A stretch of DNA of 64,000 bases from Pichia kudriavzevii (GCF_003054445.1 NC_042507.1:1488001-1552000); one strand, 5' to 3'; positions 37,171 to 47,257 are shown, counted from the stretch's first letter. The notes: generated from the sequence alone by a model not told the origin. Numbers and translations: made by a program.

Positions 37171-39006
37171 TCATGATGAGCAGCTACACGAAGTCATCAG
37201 TTTGGAATCGTCCACATCAGATAACCATTTTTCTTCAACGTCTTTTAACTCGCTACCCCATTCAGACTCGTTAAATGGATTGCTGGTCATTTTCATTATC
37301 TTGTTTAAGTATGCACTGCATTCTTCTTCAGGTACACCTTCCTTTAACTTCTCTGTTGTATAGTTAATGATGTCTTGAAGAATCCAATTCTTTGGAACGA
37401 ACCTTGGGTTATGTGGTGACGCTCTTTGCAATCGAATCTCGTCAGTTAACAGTTCTTCCTCGACCCGTGCTCGGAATACAGTAAGGAACGACTTAATTTC
37501 CTTCATGATGAAAACCCTGTCCTCTTCAGAACATGTAGTTGGAATGAACTTTTTGCATGCTTCATCAATATCAAAGTCCTGATCTCTTAGTCTTAGCTCT
37601 TGCAAAATAAGGTAGAACTTGTTATATTCCAGCTTTGTTACCTGTAAGGTCTCAAACAAGAGTGACAGAATTTCACCATTATCTCTCTCCCTTGGTGTAA
37701 TCCCCAACCTAGCACAGATTAGCTTTAAGTAGTCTTCAATAAACACCTTCTCAAAGATATCGCCAGCAATTCTAATTAAAGAATTGACACGTGTCATTGC
37801 AGCATCGATACTTGGATCATCAGGATACCCATTTTCTTTGAAATTCTTATCATCGATCAGCCCTGGACCAGCACCCAATACCTCAGCCATAGACTCGGCT
37901 AGCTTCACCATATTGAACCATATAGCTGATGGTGTATTTCTAAAAGAGTATCTCCTTTCATGATCTTCACTGTTTGAAGTATAGTTTGGATCAAATTTGT
38001 CCATTATTGCAAATGGTCCAAAGTCAATAGCTAATCCAAGAATTGAGGTGTTATCAGTATTCAAAACCCCATTTAGAAATCCATATGCATGCCAGTATGC
38101 AACAGATTTAGAGTTTCGTATAATTATATCTAGGAACAATTTGTCAAATTTTGTCAAGTCACCAAAATCCTTTAGTTTTTGATCATTCTCCATGAACTCG
38201 TGCAACTCCTTAGTATACTCTCCCTGTAGTACTTCCGTATTAATATACTCACATAATTGGAAGAGTCCATCCCTGTCGCCTTTCAGTCTGCAATAATCAA
38301 AATGACCAATTCTGATCCACGTAGGTGACATTCTAGCTACAACAGCACACATTTCCACACCTTCTCTTTGTGCCTTATTTTCGGGATATGCAGTAATGGC
38401 CAAGGATCTTGTAGATGGAATACCGATAGCGTGTAAATACTCCGAAATGACGTATTCTCTAATTGATGAACGTAATACTGCATTACCGTCGGCAAATCTC
38501 GAATACGGGGTTTTACCTGCTCCCTTTAATTGTATTTCATAACTACCACCATGAACATCCGGGACAGTAAATAAATTGATAACCCGCCCATCCCCGAGCT
38601 GTCCTGCAAAACTCCCAAACTGGAATCCTGCATATGCCATTGCAAATGGGTGCACATTCTCAGATGTGTAAGTTGTCTTTCCAGATACAATATCCCTGAA
38701 GTATTGAGATTGTGGTTCCTTAGATTGATCTAAACCCAAGTCCTTTAGGGCATTTGGTGAAGCACTCAAGAATTGGTAAGATTTACGTTGGGTCGGGTAA
38801 GTGTAGGTGAAAAATCCCGACTTGAGCTGCCTTGGTGTTTTCGATAATTTCTCGGAGACGCCTTCCCTTGTTGGTAAATCTTCATCAGGTTTCAGAAACG
38901 TAGTGAAAGGTGAAGTTTTTGGAAGATCCTGCAAAGTGGAAAAGGAACGCATACAAGATGTATATGAACAATCAACACGAGACAGGTGACGAACTTTGGC
39001 CAACAT
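37171..39006 (-). CDS. FMP40: SelO family protein AMPylase (Fmp40)
   Basis: A 611-residue mitochondrial pseudokinase-fold enzyme; SelO proteins transfer AMP to protein side chains and respond to oxidative stress. The leader (MLAKVRHLSRVDCSYTSCMR) is a plausible presequence. Family blocks are FAMAYAGFQFGSFAGQLGDG at about 122-141, EIQLKGAGKTPYSRFADGNA, VLRSSIREYVISEYLHAIGI, STRSLAITAY, and LNTDNTSILGLAIDFGPFA. The C-terminus ends SCSCSS: the conserved redox Cys pair near the end that in vertebrate SelO includes selenocysteine. Length is typical for yeast (688 in S. cerevisiae). Confidence 0.95.
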   Translation of the reverse strand: MLAKVRHLSRVDCSYTSCMRSFSTLQDLPKTSPFTTFLKPDEDLPTREGVSEKLSKTPRQLKSGFFTYTYPTQRKSYQFLSASPNALKDLGLDQSKEPQSQYFRDIVSGKTTYTSENVHPFAMAYAGFQFGSFAGQLGDGRVINLFTVPDVHGGSYEIQLKGAGKTPYSRFADGNAVLRSSIREYVISEYLHAIGIPSTRSLAITAYPENKAQREGVEMCAVVARMSPTWIRIGHFDYCRLKGDRDGLFQLCEYINTEVLQGEYTKELHEFMENDQKLKDFGDLTKFDKLFLDIIIRNSKSVAYWHAYGFLNGVLNTDNTSILGLAIDFGPFAIMDKFDPNYTSNSEDHERRYSFRNTPSAIWFNMVKLAESMAEVLGAGPGLIDDKNFKENGYPDDPSIDAAMTRVNSLIRIAGDIFEKVFIEDYLKLICARLGITPRERDNGEILSLLFETLQVTKLEYNKFYLILQELRLRDQDFDIDEACKKFIPTTCSEEDRVFIMKEIKSFLTVFRARVEEELLTDEIRLQRASPHNPRFVPKNWILQDIINYTTEKLKEGVPEEECSAYLNKIMKMTSNPFNESEWGSELKDVEEKWLSDVDDSKLMTSCSCSS

Positions 39007-39288
39007 TTTCTAGTATACTATGTTGTGTTAGGAGAAAGTACAAACCATTAGAGTAGATAATCCCTTTCCCAAAGTGGCAATTTACAAAATTCAAGCTTCA
39101 TAAAAATTCAACTTTTATTTTTTATTTTTTATGTTTTATTTTTTATTTTTTATTTTATTTTTTGATGCTGCGAAAATTGGTGAATTTGTCCAAATTCATG
39201 TGATGGAAAGATGATTCATGATGAAACTAGAAGGAAGTCTTGTCCTGGAAGAAAATAATTGTATATCTATATAGGATAAAGCACAGAT
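39007..39288. other. FMP40-DED81 divergent promoter with a TTTTA simple repeat
   Basis: A repeating TTTTTTATTTT tract at about 39115-39162 occupies the middle of this shared promoter. Such T-rich tracts commonly keep yeast promoters nucleosome-poor. Nothing else recognised. Confidence 0.4.
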
Positions 39289-40947
39289 ATGTCCACTTTA
39301 TACGTCAACGCAAACACCGGTGCAGATACTCCATCTTCACAAGGTACACAAGAAGCACCATACCAATCTGCAGCATACGCACTTTACGTTAATGCAGATG
39401 CCAAGCTCCAAGTTTATAAGGAAGCCACCGAGGAAACACCAGCAGGTTATTTTGAAATTTCTGCGTCTGCCTTGAAAAAGGCGAAGAAAGGTGCCGAAGG
39501 TTTGAAGAAGAAGGACGAAAAGGCAAAGAAGGCAGCTGAGGAAAAGGCAGCTAAGGAAGCAGAAGAATCTGCAAAAATGCTTGAAGCAATGAAAATCACC
39601 ATCACTGAAGATAAATCATTACCAAAGGCTGAAAAGATCAAAATTCTAAACGTTTCTAAACATATTGATCAAAGAGTCAAGGTTCAAGGTTGGGTCCATA
39701 GATTGAGAGTTCAGAAGGGTCTTGCTTTTATTGTTTTGAGAGACGGTTCTGGTTATTTACAGTGTGTATTAAGCGGCGATTTAGCTAATGCTTACCAAAC
39801 ACAGCAATTAACAGTTGAATCCACCCTTTCTATATATGGTACTATCAACAAATTACCAGAGGGTAAGTCTGCACCAGGTGGTGTCGAATTAGTTGCTGAC
39901 TACTACGAGGTTGTTGGTTTAGCACCAAGTGGTAAAGATTCCTTTACCAACCAGATTGCGGAAGATGCTGATCCATCGCTTTTACTTGATAGAAGACATT
40001 TAACTTTAAGAGGTGAAACTTTATCGGCTGTGATGAAAGTCCGTGCTTCCCTATTAGCATCCATTAGAAGGGTTTACAAAGAAGAGAACTTGTGTGAAGT
40101 TACTCCACCTTGCATGGTGCAAACTCAGGTTGAAGGTGGTTCTACTTTGTTTAAGATGGACTATTATGGTGAGGAAGCTTTCTTGACTCAATCCTCTCAA
40201 TTATACTTGGAAACATTATTACCAGCATTAGGTGATGTCTACTGTATTCAAGAGTCTTTCAGAGCTGAAAAATCACATACAAGAAGACACTTGTCCGAAT
40301 ATACACATATTGAAGCCGAATTAGCTTTCTTAAGTTTTGAAGATTTGTTAACTCATATTGAAACCGTTATCACAAAAACTATCCAATATGTCCTTGAAGA
40401 TCCAGTTGCCGGCCCATTAGTTAAACAATTAAACCCAGGTTTTGTTCCACCACAAATGCCATTCAAAAGGATGCAATATATTGAAGCCATTGAATGGTTA
40501 AACGAAAATGGTATTCCAAATGAAGAAGGACAACCATTCAAATTCGGTGATGACATTGCTGAAGCTGCAGAGAGAAAGATGACAGATACCATTGGTGTTC
40601 CAATCTTACTTAACAGATTCCCGGTAGAAATTAAATCCTTCTACATGAAGAAATGTGCAGATGACCCAAGAGTTACTGAATCTGTTGATGTTTTAATGCC
40701 TACTGTTGGTGAGATTACCGGTGGTTCCATGAGAATCGACAACGTCGATGAATTGCTAGCAGGTTTCAAGAGAGAAGGCATAGATCCAGCCTCTTATTAC
40801 TGGTTTATTGATCAAAGGGTCTACGGTACTTGTCCACATGGTGGTTATGGTTTAGGTACTGAAAGAATCCTCGCTTGGTTATGTAATAGGTTTACTGTTA
40901 GAGACTGTTCTCTTTACCCAAGATTTTCTGGTAGATGTAAGCCATGA
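39289..40947 (+). CDS. DED81: cytosolic asparaginyl-tRNA synthetase (Ded81)
   Basis: A 552-residue class IIb aminoacyl-tRNA synthetase charging tRNA-Asn. The N-terminal extension contains MSTLYVNANTGADTPSSQGT and a Lys/Ala/Glu-rich helix around 64-95 typical of eukaryotic AsnRS. The OB-fold anticodon domain is around 125-220 (VKVQGWVHRLRVQKGLAFIV). Motif 2 is FRAEKSHTRRHLSEYTHIEA around 324-343 and motif 3 is GLGTERILAWL near 520-530; the protein ends PRFSGRCKP. Length equals S. cerevisiae Ded81 (554). Codon use is strongly biased to a few codons, as expected of a highly expressed gene. Confidence 0.96.
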   Translation: MSTLYVNANTGADTPSSQGTQEAPYQSAAYALYVNADAKLQVYKEATEETPAGYFEISASALKKAKKGAEGLKKKDEKAKKAAEEKAAKEAEESAKMLEAMKITITEDKSLPKAEKIKILNVSKHIDQRVKVQGWVHRLRVQKGLAFIVLRDGSGYLQCVLSGDLANAYQTQQLTVESTLSIYGTINKLPEGKSAPGGVELVADYYEVVGLAPSGKDSFTNQIAEDADPSLLLDRRHLTLRGETLSAVMKVRASLLASIRRVYKEENLCEVTPPCMVQTQVEGGSTLFKMDYYGEEAFLTQSSQLYLETLLPALGDVYCIQESFRAEKSHTRRHLSEYTHIEAELAFLSFEDLLTHIETVITKTIQYVLEDPVAGPLVKQLNPGFVPPQMPFKRMQYIEAIEWLNENGIPNEEGQPFKFGDDIAEAAERKMTDTIGVPILLNRFPVEIKSFYMKKCADDPRVTESVDVLMPTVGEITGGSMRIDNVDELLAGFKREGIDPASYYWFIDQRVYGTCPHGGYGLGTERILAWLCNRFTVRDCSLYPRFSGRCKP

Positions 40948-41152
40948 TTTATCATTTTATGTTCTGTAACTACTATATCATAACTAATTAACAAGTTTAT
41001 AAATCTAATTAGAACAGCAAAGAAAAACATTTGATAAATATATAAAATGGGCGCAAGTTGAAAAGTGTAATTTTGCCAGGGGAAAAAAGGCTGAATTTTA
41101 TTTATTTTCTTGTATCTTTATTGTTGATCCTTTCTTTTTGTGTGCCAACCAT

Positions 41153-42550
41153 ATGGAGCTAGAAAGCCAACAGTTCAGAAAATTGATTACTTTCTCCTCC
41201 CAACTGCTTGGCTTTGGAGGGTTTGGGAAAGTGTTCCATGTGAAATCAGAAAATAATAACTATGCGATGAAGGTGATTGACGTTGAAACGGTGACACATA
41301 AGTATATGCAGGATTCTCCATTGATGACACCAACCAGGCCGATTGATACTGCAGAAAAAAGGAGGAAGATATGGAATTCCATATTTAAAGAAGTGAAAAT
41401 CTTAAAGAAGTTAAACCACGAGAACATTGTCAAAATATACTACTATTATACAGATAAAAGCTTGGGAACGAGCAAGATACCTAGGTATCTTTACATTTTT
41501 TTAGAATATTCGGCATATGGCTCATTGCTCAAATATATCAAATCATCTCCGAAAAAAAGAATCCCTGACTTTGTGGCTAGGGGAATAACATGTCAGGTTG
41601 TTTCTGCTTTAGTGTATTTGGCTAACGAATCGGTTATCCACGGCGATATCAAGGCGGCCAATATCTTACTTTTCCGAGACGGATCAGTTAAACTTTGTGA
41701 TTTTGGACTCAGCTTCCAATGGGATGATACAAATAGTAATGACTACAATGACGATATATCAACAGTCACAAACAACAATAAACTACAACGCCTAACGGCC
41801 AACGGATCCGCATATTGGCTTGCACCTGAAATTATTTTACATCGGATGTCTTCCCCCAAATCAGATATTTGGTCATTGGGTGCAACGATCATTGAAATGC
41901 TTACCGGAGTCCCACCTTTTGGAAACCACACCCCACTAGCAGCATGCCATGCCATTGGGAATAAAAGTAATATACCTTATCCTGAAAATATAAGTGATCT
42001 AGGAAGGCATTTTCTAGATCTTTGCTTTCAATTTGACCCAGTTTTAAGAGCCCGAGCAAAGACGTTAATGTCACACAAGTGGATTCAAGATTCCAATCCG
42101 AGGATCCTAGAGAACATAGAAGAGGTATGCGATGAAAACGCTTTTGAAGGGCCAAATAATGTACTCGAAAAATACAAAGAAACTCCTGAAGACGGTGTTC
42201 TAGATGATGAATTTGAAGAAATCAGTGACGTCAAAATAAACATGAAAAAATTGGAGCTCCAAAATTCGGACATAACCAAATCTATTATTGGACTGCTAGA
42301 TATGCCTACACCTGATGTTGCCCTGATTGTCCACCTATTGAACAAGTGGAAGAGACATTTCAAACTGCGACCACAAAAAGTTGAAGAGTTATGTTTACAT
42401 GGTCTTCTGGCCGTGCTTTCCCGAGTGAAACTAAGCCCACAGACAGTACACCTCATTGAAGACTTGGTCACGGGTATTCGAAATGCGAGTGATCCAAACC
42501 GTGGTCTTCAATGGCTGTATATTTCTGGGTTCAAAAAATATGGAAAGTGA
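41153..42550 (+). CDS. Cdc15/SepH-like protein kinase
   Basis: A 465-residue Ser/Thr kinase. The frame extends five codons to a TTG; the ATG is used. The Gly-rich loop LGFGGFGKVFHV is at about 19-30. A roughly 25-residue insert precedes helix C. The catalytic loop reads HGDIKAANILL, where the usual HRD Arg is Gly; KAANIL is typical of Cdc15/SepH and germinal-centre kinases. DFG is intact, followed by a long Asn/Asp-rich activation loop, then LAPEI and SDIWSLGATIIEMLTGVPPF. The C-terminal 150 residues are helical. Overall it looks like Cdc15, the mitotic exit kinase, but is half its usual length (974 in S. cerevisiae), so I give no symbol. Confidence 0.75.
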   Translation: MELESQQFRKLITFSSQLLGFGGFGKVFHVKSENNNYAMKVIDVETVTHKYMQDSPLMTPTRPIDTAEKRRKIWNSIFKEVKILKKLNHENIVKIYYYYTDKSLGTSKIPRYLYIFLEYSAYGSLLKYIKSSPKKRIPDFVARGITCQVVSALVYLANESVIHGDIKAANILLFRDGSVKLCDFGLSFQWDDTNSNDYNDDISTVTNNNKLQRLTANGSAYWLAPEIILHRMSSPKSDIWSLGATIIEMLTGVPPFGNHTPLAACHAIGNKSNIPYPENISDLGRHFLDLCFQFDPVLRARAKTLMSHKWIQDSNPRILENIEEVCDENAFEGPNNVLEKYKETPEDGVLDDEFEEISDVKINMKKLELQNSDITKSIIGLLDMPTPDVALIVHLLNKWKRHFKLRPQKVEELCLHGLLAVLSRVKLSPQTVHLIEDLVTGIRNASDPNRGLQWLYISGFKKYGK

Positions 42551-42624
42551 GACTGAATTCATGCTCAGAAAAAAAAAAGACATAAAGATTCTTTTTCTTT
42601 TTTTTTTTCTCTCACGATGAGAGG

Positions 42625-44505
42625 ATGAAAAAAATAAACGACACACATTTCTTATCAGTGGACTGGCTGTCACATTTTATCACTTTAATTCCGACCAACT
42701 TCTACCAGCTGCACACAGGTCAGATGACATCGTATGACCACCAAAAATTAAATGCAAAGAATAGAGGCAATGAGAGTAACAAGATTAAAGAGATGCTGAC
42801 ATTGAACAAAAAACATGGTTTGAGCAACAACATATACAGCAGAATAGAATTTCAGAATTTCCCCAATGACGTTTTCAGTATGATTTGTGAAAATATTAGT
42901 GTTAAAGATATTCTGAACCTTTCATTGACGTGCTCAGTAATTAGGCGAAAGGTAGAAGGTAAAATATATACACATTTGCGTATTATTGATATTGATCACA
43001 TCGTCGACGAGGATGAATTGGTAATACAGAGACACTTTGGAACTTTCAAGGATGAAAGTTTAGAGACTGAAAGTTGGTGGGTGTATAATAACATTTCAAA
43101 TATCAAAAGTGCAAGAGGAATATTGTACTTGGTTTATGATATTTTGACTACACCGCAACACGGTAATTATCTTCGAACTATTGAGATCAACCCTGTACTA
43201 AAACCATCACCTTGGCAAAGAAGGAAAGATCACGATTCGAACAGTGAAAATTCAATTTGGAATAAAACACTGGATAATTTTCTAAAGGATAGTGAGGTTG
43301 AATTTATCAAAAGTAAATTTTCATTTTTCAAGCCATCCTTAACACTATTTGATTGTCTATTATTGTTGCTCGATTATACGCCAAGATTGGAAAGCTTAAT
43401 TGTATCGAGATTTTCGTTAGAATGTGTTTCCAAACTTTTGGTCAAGACTGACAATTTGAAGGAACTCAAAATTATGATCTACGAACATGATAATTTTGTT
43501 GAACTACCATTTAATAAAATCCAAAAACTTGAGAAACTTCGAATTAAATTTCAAGAAAACACCGAACAAACCTTGGAAAAGATCTCCCTTAATTTTTACA
43601 ACTGTGGAATTTTTAACAATCTAAAGTCTTTGAGGTTGAAGTACGATAAGACCGACTTTAACTATCTCAACAACCCAACTTGGTATTCTTTTTTCAAATC
43701 TTTACCTCGGAAATTGGTTTTCCCTAAATTGAAGGGCATCGAATTAAAAGATTGTTTCTTTGGCAGCGATCAACATAATATTGTCAATAACTTATCAGTT
43801 GTTTTGCCACTGCATGAGCTAAAATGGTTAAGTTTGCAAATTTACGAATATTCACATAAAGGTATAAAACATAGCAGATGCTCAACTGATGACTCCATTA
43901 ATCATGAAAACACAGTGTTGTTGAAATTGGCAAGGCACTTAAAGAAAATTGAACATTTAACGATAAAGCCTACTAAAAACTGTAAGGAGTGCCAGATAAA
44001 CTCAATTTGGAAATTTCTATCGATGCACAAGAAGCTGAGAAAACTATGGATTTCAACAGATTCCTTAAACCAATCAAACTATGATAAATTGCTGAATGCA
44101 TTGTATGATTTGCAAGCATTAGAACAGCTTGCATATTTTGATCAATACATCGATGGAAAATTGATCTACAGCTTAAAAAAATGGTTTATTATCGATCATG
44201 GAACCTTTGATTTTGATATTTTTAAAAATTACGAGTCTGAGAAATTGAGACAAGACATCATTCCTATTTTCAATTGTTATATCATTGAAGAATTTAAAAA
44301 TTTTAATGAGAGAGAAAGTGATTTACTTGTTCTATTTTGGCAGAAACATGTAAAGGAATTTGGTTTTTTAAAACTATTAACCAGGAATAGTTCATTTATG
44401 GAAATGAAATTATTTGGCTATAATTTTAAGGTAGATGGTAAGAGGAGAGCGATTATGCTTTACATCTCAAAAGTTATTGGTTATGTTGACCTTCTATACT
44501 ATTAG
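42625..44505 (+). CDS. F-box protein with leucine-rich repeat-like region
   Basis: A 626-residue protein with an F-box at about residues 76-112 (FQNFPNDVFSMICENISVKD, ILNLSLTCSVIRRKV), the Skp1-binding module of SCF ubiquitin ligases. The rest shows irregular leucine-rich repeats (LESLIVSRFSLECVSKLLV, LKELKIMIYEHDNFVELPF, LKSLRLKYDKTDFNYLN, LRKLWISTDSLNQSNYDKLL), so it is likely a substrate receptor. I cannot assign an orthologue. A second ATG at residue 34 is also a possible start. A tiny upstream frame ATG-AGA-GGA-TGA at 42617-42628 overlaps the first ATG, so the first start may be poorly used. Confidence 0.8.
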   Translation: MKKINDTHFLSVDWLSHFITLIPTNFYQLHTGQMTSYDHQKLNAKNRGNESNKIKEMLTLNKKHGLSNNIYSRIEFQNFPNDVFSMICENISVKDILNLSLTCSVIRRKVEGKIYTHLRIIDIDHIVDEDELVIQRHFGTFKDESLETESWWVYNNISNIKSARGILYLVYDILTTPQHGNYLRTIEINPVLKPSPWQRRKDHDSNSENSIWNKTLDNFLKDSEVEFIKSKFSFFKPSLTLFDCLLLLLDYTPRLESLIVSRFSLECVSKLLVKTDNLKELKIMIYEHDNFVELPFNKIQKLEKLRIKFQENTEQTLEKISLNFYNCGIFNNLKSLRLKYDKTDFNYLNNPTWYSFFKSLPRKLVFPKLKGIELKDCFFGSDQHNIVNNLSVVLPLHELKWLSLQIYEYSHKGIKHSRCSTDDSINHENTVLLKLARHLKKIEHLTIKPTKNCKECQINSIWKFLSMHKKLRKLWISTDSLNQSNYDKLLNALYDLQALEQLAYFDQYIDGKLIYSLKKWFIIDHGTFDFDIFKNYESEKLRQDIIPIFNCYIIEEFKNFNERESDLLVLFWQKHVKEFGFLKLLTRNSSFMEMKLFGYNFKVDGKRRAIMLYISKVIGYVDLLYY

Positions 44506-44674
44506 ATTACTCTGCAGATATGTACAATTAACCGGTTCTTGGGATATATCGTTGTCATAAAAGTTTACCTATAGATACAAGCAATGGAATATGCTGGTAT
44601 AGCAATTAAATAATAAATGGGTGTGTTAATATATCTATATATGTACAGGTTAAAAAGGATATCGCAGCGATTAC

Positions 44675-45886
44675 CTACGATTTTTTATTGATTTGAGTGT
44701 CCTCTTTCTCCTCATTTTTGACTGTAGGTACATTTTTGTTAGAAACCAACTGTCTTAATTTTTGGATATCCTCCTTCATCAACTTGGCACTCGCCTTTGT
44801 CCTCCAACCAAAACCTAATTCTTTCTTTAATTCATGTTCCTTATGTTTCCTTTCTCGAATCATATCACCATATATATCGTCAATCTTTTTGGCATTTTCA
44901 ACCTTCTCAATTGGATCGTCACTGAATAAGAGATCAAAAACACGACCATCTCCCCAAAAAAAACCTTTTCTATCGACAACGAATGGAATCCTTTTACCTT
45001 TTTCTTTCAGAAAAAAGAAGAACGAGGAATCGTTTGTACCATAAAAGCCCTTACCACTGTAAATTTTGGCAGTTATACTCTTCTGTAATTCGCCCAATGG
45101 AAATGTGTAAACCGGTGTTGGCCGGTTAGGTAGTAGAGGATGGGTAGTAAACTTGACAAAAGCTTGACCATCCGGTCTCATTTTACCAGTTGATGAAACA
45201 GGTGGCAGATACCATATTCTTCTTACCAATCTTGACGGAACAAACAAAAAGGCGATACCTGCTAGAAATGGCATCGCCGATAATACGGTGACTATACCTA
45301 GATGCATCACCAGCTGTATCTTCTTCTGTGTCTCTGCTAGCTTTAGGTCGTTATTTTCGTACATGTCCCATGCGAGTCCTGATCCAATATGGAATGCATT
45401 CAAACCATAAATCATAAATAACAAAGCAAACGCATAACAGAAAACAAAGTACAGCTTATGTGGCTCCGCTTCATAGATCAATTCTGGTTCCGTCTTCTTA
45501 GTCAAAGCGTCGTATAACCGTGCTAATGGATATTTGTTCGGTGCAGGAACTCCAGGACGTGGTAACAATGTTGGAACCGCTTCTTTTTCAAAGTGTAGAG
45601 ATGCTGGAAATCGAGATTTCAAGTCATTCTCTTGCGGGGTTTCGCCAGGGATACGTCTTGATATGACCTGTTTCTTCTCGAAGATTTCAGCTGGAATTTC
45701 TTGTCTTGCATGTTGAGATACAACTTCCTTTTCGTGGTTTCTTGAGTCAATCAAATTCTTATTGAGGTAATAACTAGTAACAGAGAATTTTCTATATGCA
45801 GGGTTTGGAAGGACCAGAGAATTATAAGCCCCCTTTACTGTCAGGGAATTCATCCGAATTCCCACTAAAGGTCTGAACAACAACAT
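44675..45886 (-). CDS. mitochondrial inner-membrane protein, TMEM223/Mrx15-like
   Basis: The open frame begins further upstream at a GTG; I chose the ATG giving MLLFRPLVGIRMNSLTVKGA, a basic amphipathic leader, for 403 residues. An ATG 11 codons later is also possible. After a poorly conserved region, two transmembrane segments are seen (LYFVFCYAFALLFMIYGLNA and IQLVMHLGIVTVLSAMPFLA around residues 150-225). The matrix-side C-terminal domain contains YTFPLGELQKSITAKIYSGK and FVVDRKGFFWGDGRVFDLLF. This layout fits TMEM223/Mrx15, which binds the mitoribosome near the exit tunnel, but I am working from memory of that family. The tail is Lys/Glu-rich. Confidence 0.6.
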   Translation of the reverse strand: MLLFRPLVGIRMNSLTVKGAYNSLVLPNPAYRKFSVTSYYLNKNLIDSRNHEKEVVSQHARQEIPAEIFEKKQVISRRIPGETPQENDLKSRFPASLHFEKEAVPTLLPRPGVPAPNKYPLARLYDALTKKTEPELIYEAEPHKLYFVFCYAFALLFMIYGLNAFHIGSGLAWDMYENNDLKLAETQKKIQLVMHLGIVTVLSAMPFLAGIAFLFVPSRLVRRIWYLPPVSSTGKMRPDGQAFVKFTTHPLLPNRPTPVYTFPLGELQKSITAKIYSGKGFYGTNDSSFFFFLKEKGKRIPFVVDRKGFFWGDGRVFDLLFSDDPIEKVENAKKIDDIYGDMIRERKHKEHELKKELGFGWRTKASAKLMKEDIQKLRQLVSNKNVPTVKNEEKEDTQINKKS

Positions 45887-46631
45887 TATACTGGTTATGC
45901 TTGTAGTGAGATTCTTTGAACACAACCAATATACTGTTGTCGATCTATAACATATTTTTGGTTTTTGTCGCAATTTTTTAGGCATATTCGAAAATTCGTA
46001 ACTATGCCTCCTACAAGAACACACGTAATCATATGGGCACTTACACTTCACACCCTGTTTTGAGAAGACAGTCCTAACTGAAAGAACACGAGTCTAGATG
46101 TGTACCGGGAGATATAAACGGATAAAATGTAACATGCAAGCGGAACTCAGTGTATTTAAAAAATAGTTATCTGAACGGAAATTGTACAACTTAGTATCAG
46201 ATAGAGTCTCCTGCGTCTATATTATTGGGACATATACAAGGTGCACAGTAGTATTCGGTTAGTGCATGTGTACCATCCTTTACCCTCTACAGTGTATCGT
46301 AAATACATGTGAAATATGTGTAAAATACCTGGATATTGGATCAAAACTGTATGCTCCAACATTTATAGCTTTTCGTTATTAACTGTAAATTCCTGTTGGA
46401 GTTTTCTAGGAGGCTTTATACTTCAAATACGTAAAAAAGAAGCACATGATTTATTGTAAATGCTAAATTTATCTGTTTCGTCAAGCACAAGTACGTTTAA
46501 AACAGGATATCGCTGTACATACAATTTGAGAAATTTTCCTAGCAGAAACGATGTACAAGCAATATCTCTTCTGTGTTTCTCGTCCATCACATCTGTTCCA
46601 ACATCTCTGCTATAAAACATAAAGACACCTG
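45887..46631. other. intergenic region upstream of the Mrx15-like and RBM42-like genes
   Basis: A divergent upstream region. Its left part (to 46051) stays open in the Mrx15-like frame without protein-like features. A 65-codon minus frame at 46423-46620 is listed separately. No RNA gene recognised. Confidence 0.4.
46423..46620 (-). CDS. possible small protein, 65 codons
   Basis: An ATG-started frame (MFYSRDVGTDVMDEKHRRD) lying head-to-head with the RBM42-like gene, only 11 bp apart. It has a mixed, protein-like composition and a helical stretch (LLGKFLKLYVQRYP), but no domain I recognise, and it sits in promoter DNA. A TAGCAG just inside its start could be an acceptor if it were the last exon of a longer gene. 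Weak call. Confidence 0.2.
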   Translation of the reverse strand: MFYSRDVGTDVMDEKHRRDIACTSFLLGKFLKLYVQRYPVLNVLVLDETDKFSIYNKSCASFLRI

Positions 46632-47195
46632 ATGAATAGAAACAAAGTCTTCACAAAGGCTCCGAAAAAACCATACGTAAGTTCGAAAACATCAGATCGT
46701 CGGCAAGCTGCAGGATCAAGTGTTTATTTACAAAGACAAAAACAACAAGCATCGCAAATACCACCTGAAGTCATAAATCAGCTGAAATCCTCGAGTGGCC
46801 CTTCGAATTCAAAGGCCGTGCTTAGACATGACCCCAAAACTGGCAAGACTTGGTATGATGCCACATTAACCGATTGGGATCCTAGTCACTATCGATTATT
46901 TGTAGGTAATGTAGGAGATGATGTTACAGAGGAACTGCTCATCCAAACGTTCATGAAGTATAAATCATTATCCAAAGTGAAAATACCGAAGGAGGAGGGA
47001 AAGGACGGTAACAAAGGATATGCTTTTCTCAGCTTTGCCGATGCAAAAGATTATTTACACTGCTACAAAGAAATGAATGGGAAATATGTCGGGAGTAAAC
47101 CGATAACTTTAGAACGAGCAAAGACCGAAATAGGTGATGTTGTTAAAGTAAACAAAAGCAGTATTAAGAGAACCAGCATCAAAAAAAGGTATTGA
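46632..47195 (+). CDS. RBM42-like single-RRM RNA-binding protein
   Basis: A 187-residue protein with one RRM. Residues 1-60 are basic and Gln/Ser-rich. The RRM occupies about 85-165: YRLFVGNVGDDVTEELLIQT holds RNP2, and GYAFLSFADAKDYLHCYKEM holds RNP1. MNGKYVGSKPITLERA follows. The upstream TWYDATLTDWDP segment and the end of the RRM match the RBM42 family (human: MNGKYVGSRPIKLR), which associates with spliceosomal components. I know of no S. cerevisiae orthologue. It converges with the Zn2Cys6 gene, 62 bp between stops. Confidence 0.85.
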   Translation: MNRNKVFTKAPKKPYVSSKTSDRRQAAGSSVYLQRQKQQASQIPPEVINQLKSSSGPSNSKAVLRHDPKTGKTWYDATLTDWDPSHYRLFVGNVGDDVTEELLIQTFMKYKSLSKVKIPKEEGKDGNKGYAFLSFADAKDYLHCYKEMNGKYVGSKPITLERAKTEIGDVVKVNKSSIKRTSIKKRY

Positions 47196-47257
47196 AAGGG
47201 AGAACAAAGAAGGGAAGATATATTTATACACTGTGTGTTTATATAACTATATTGGTG

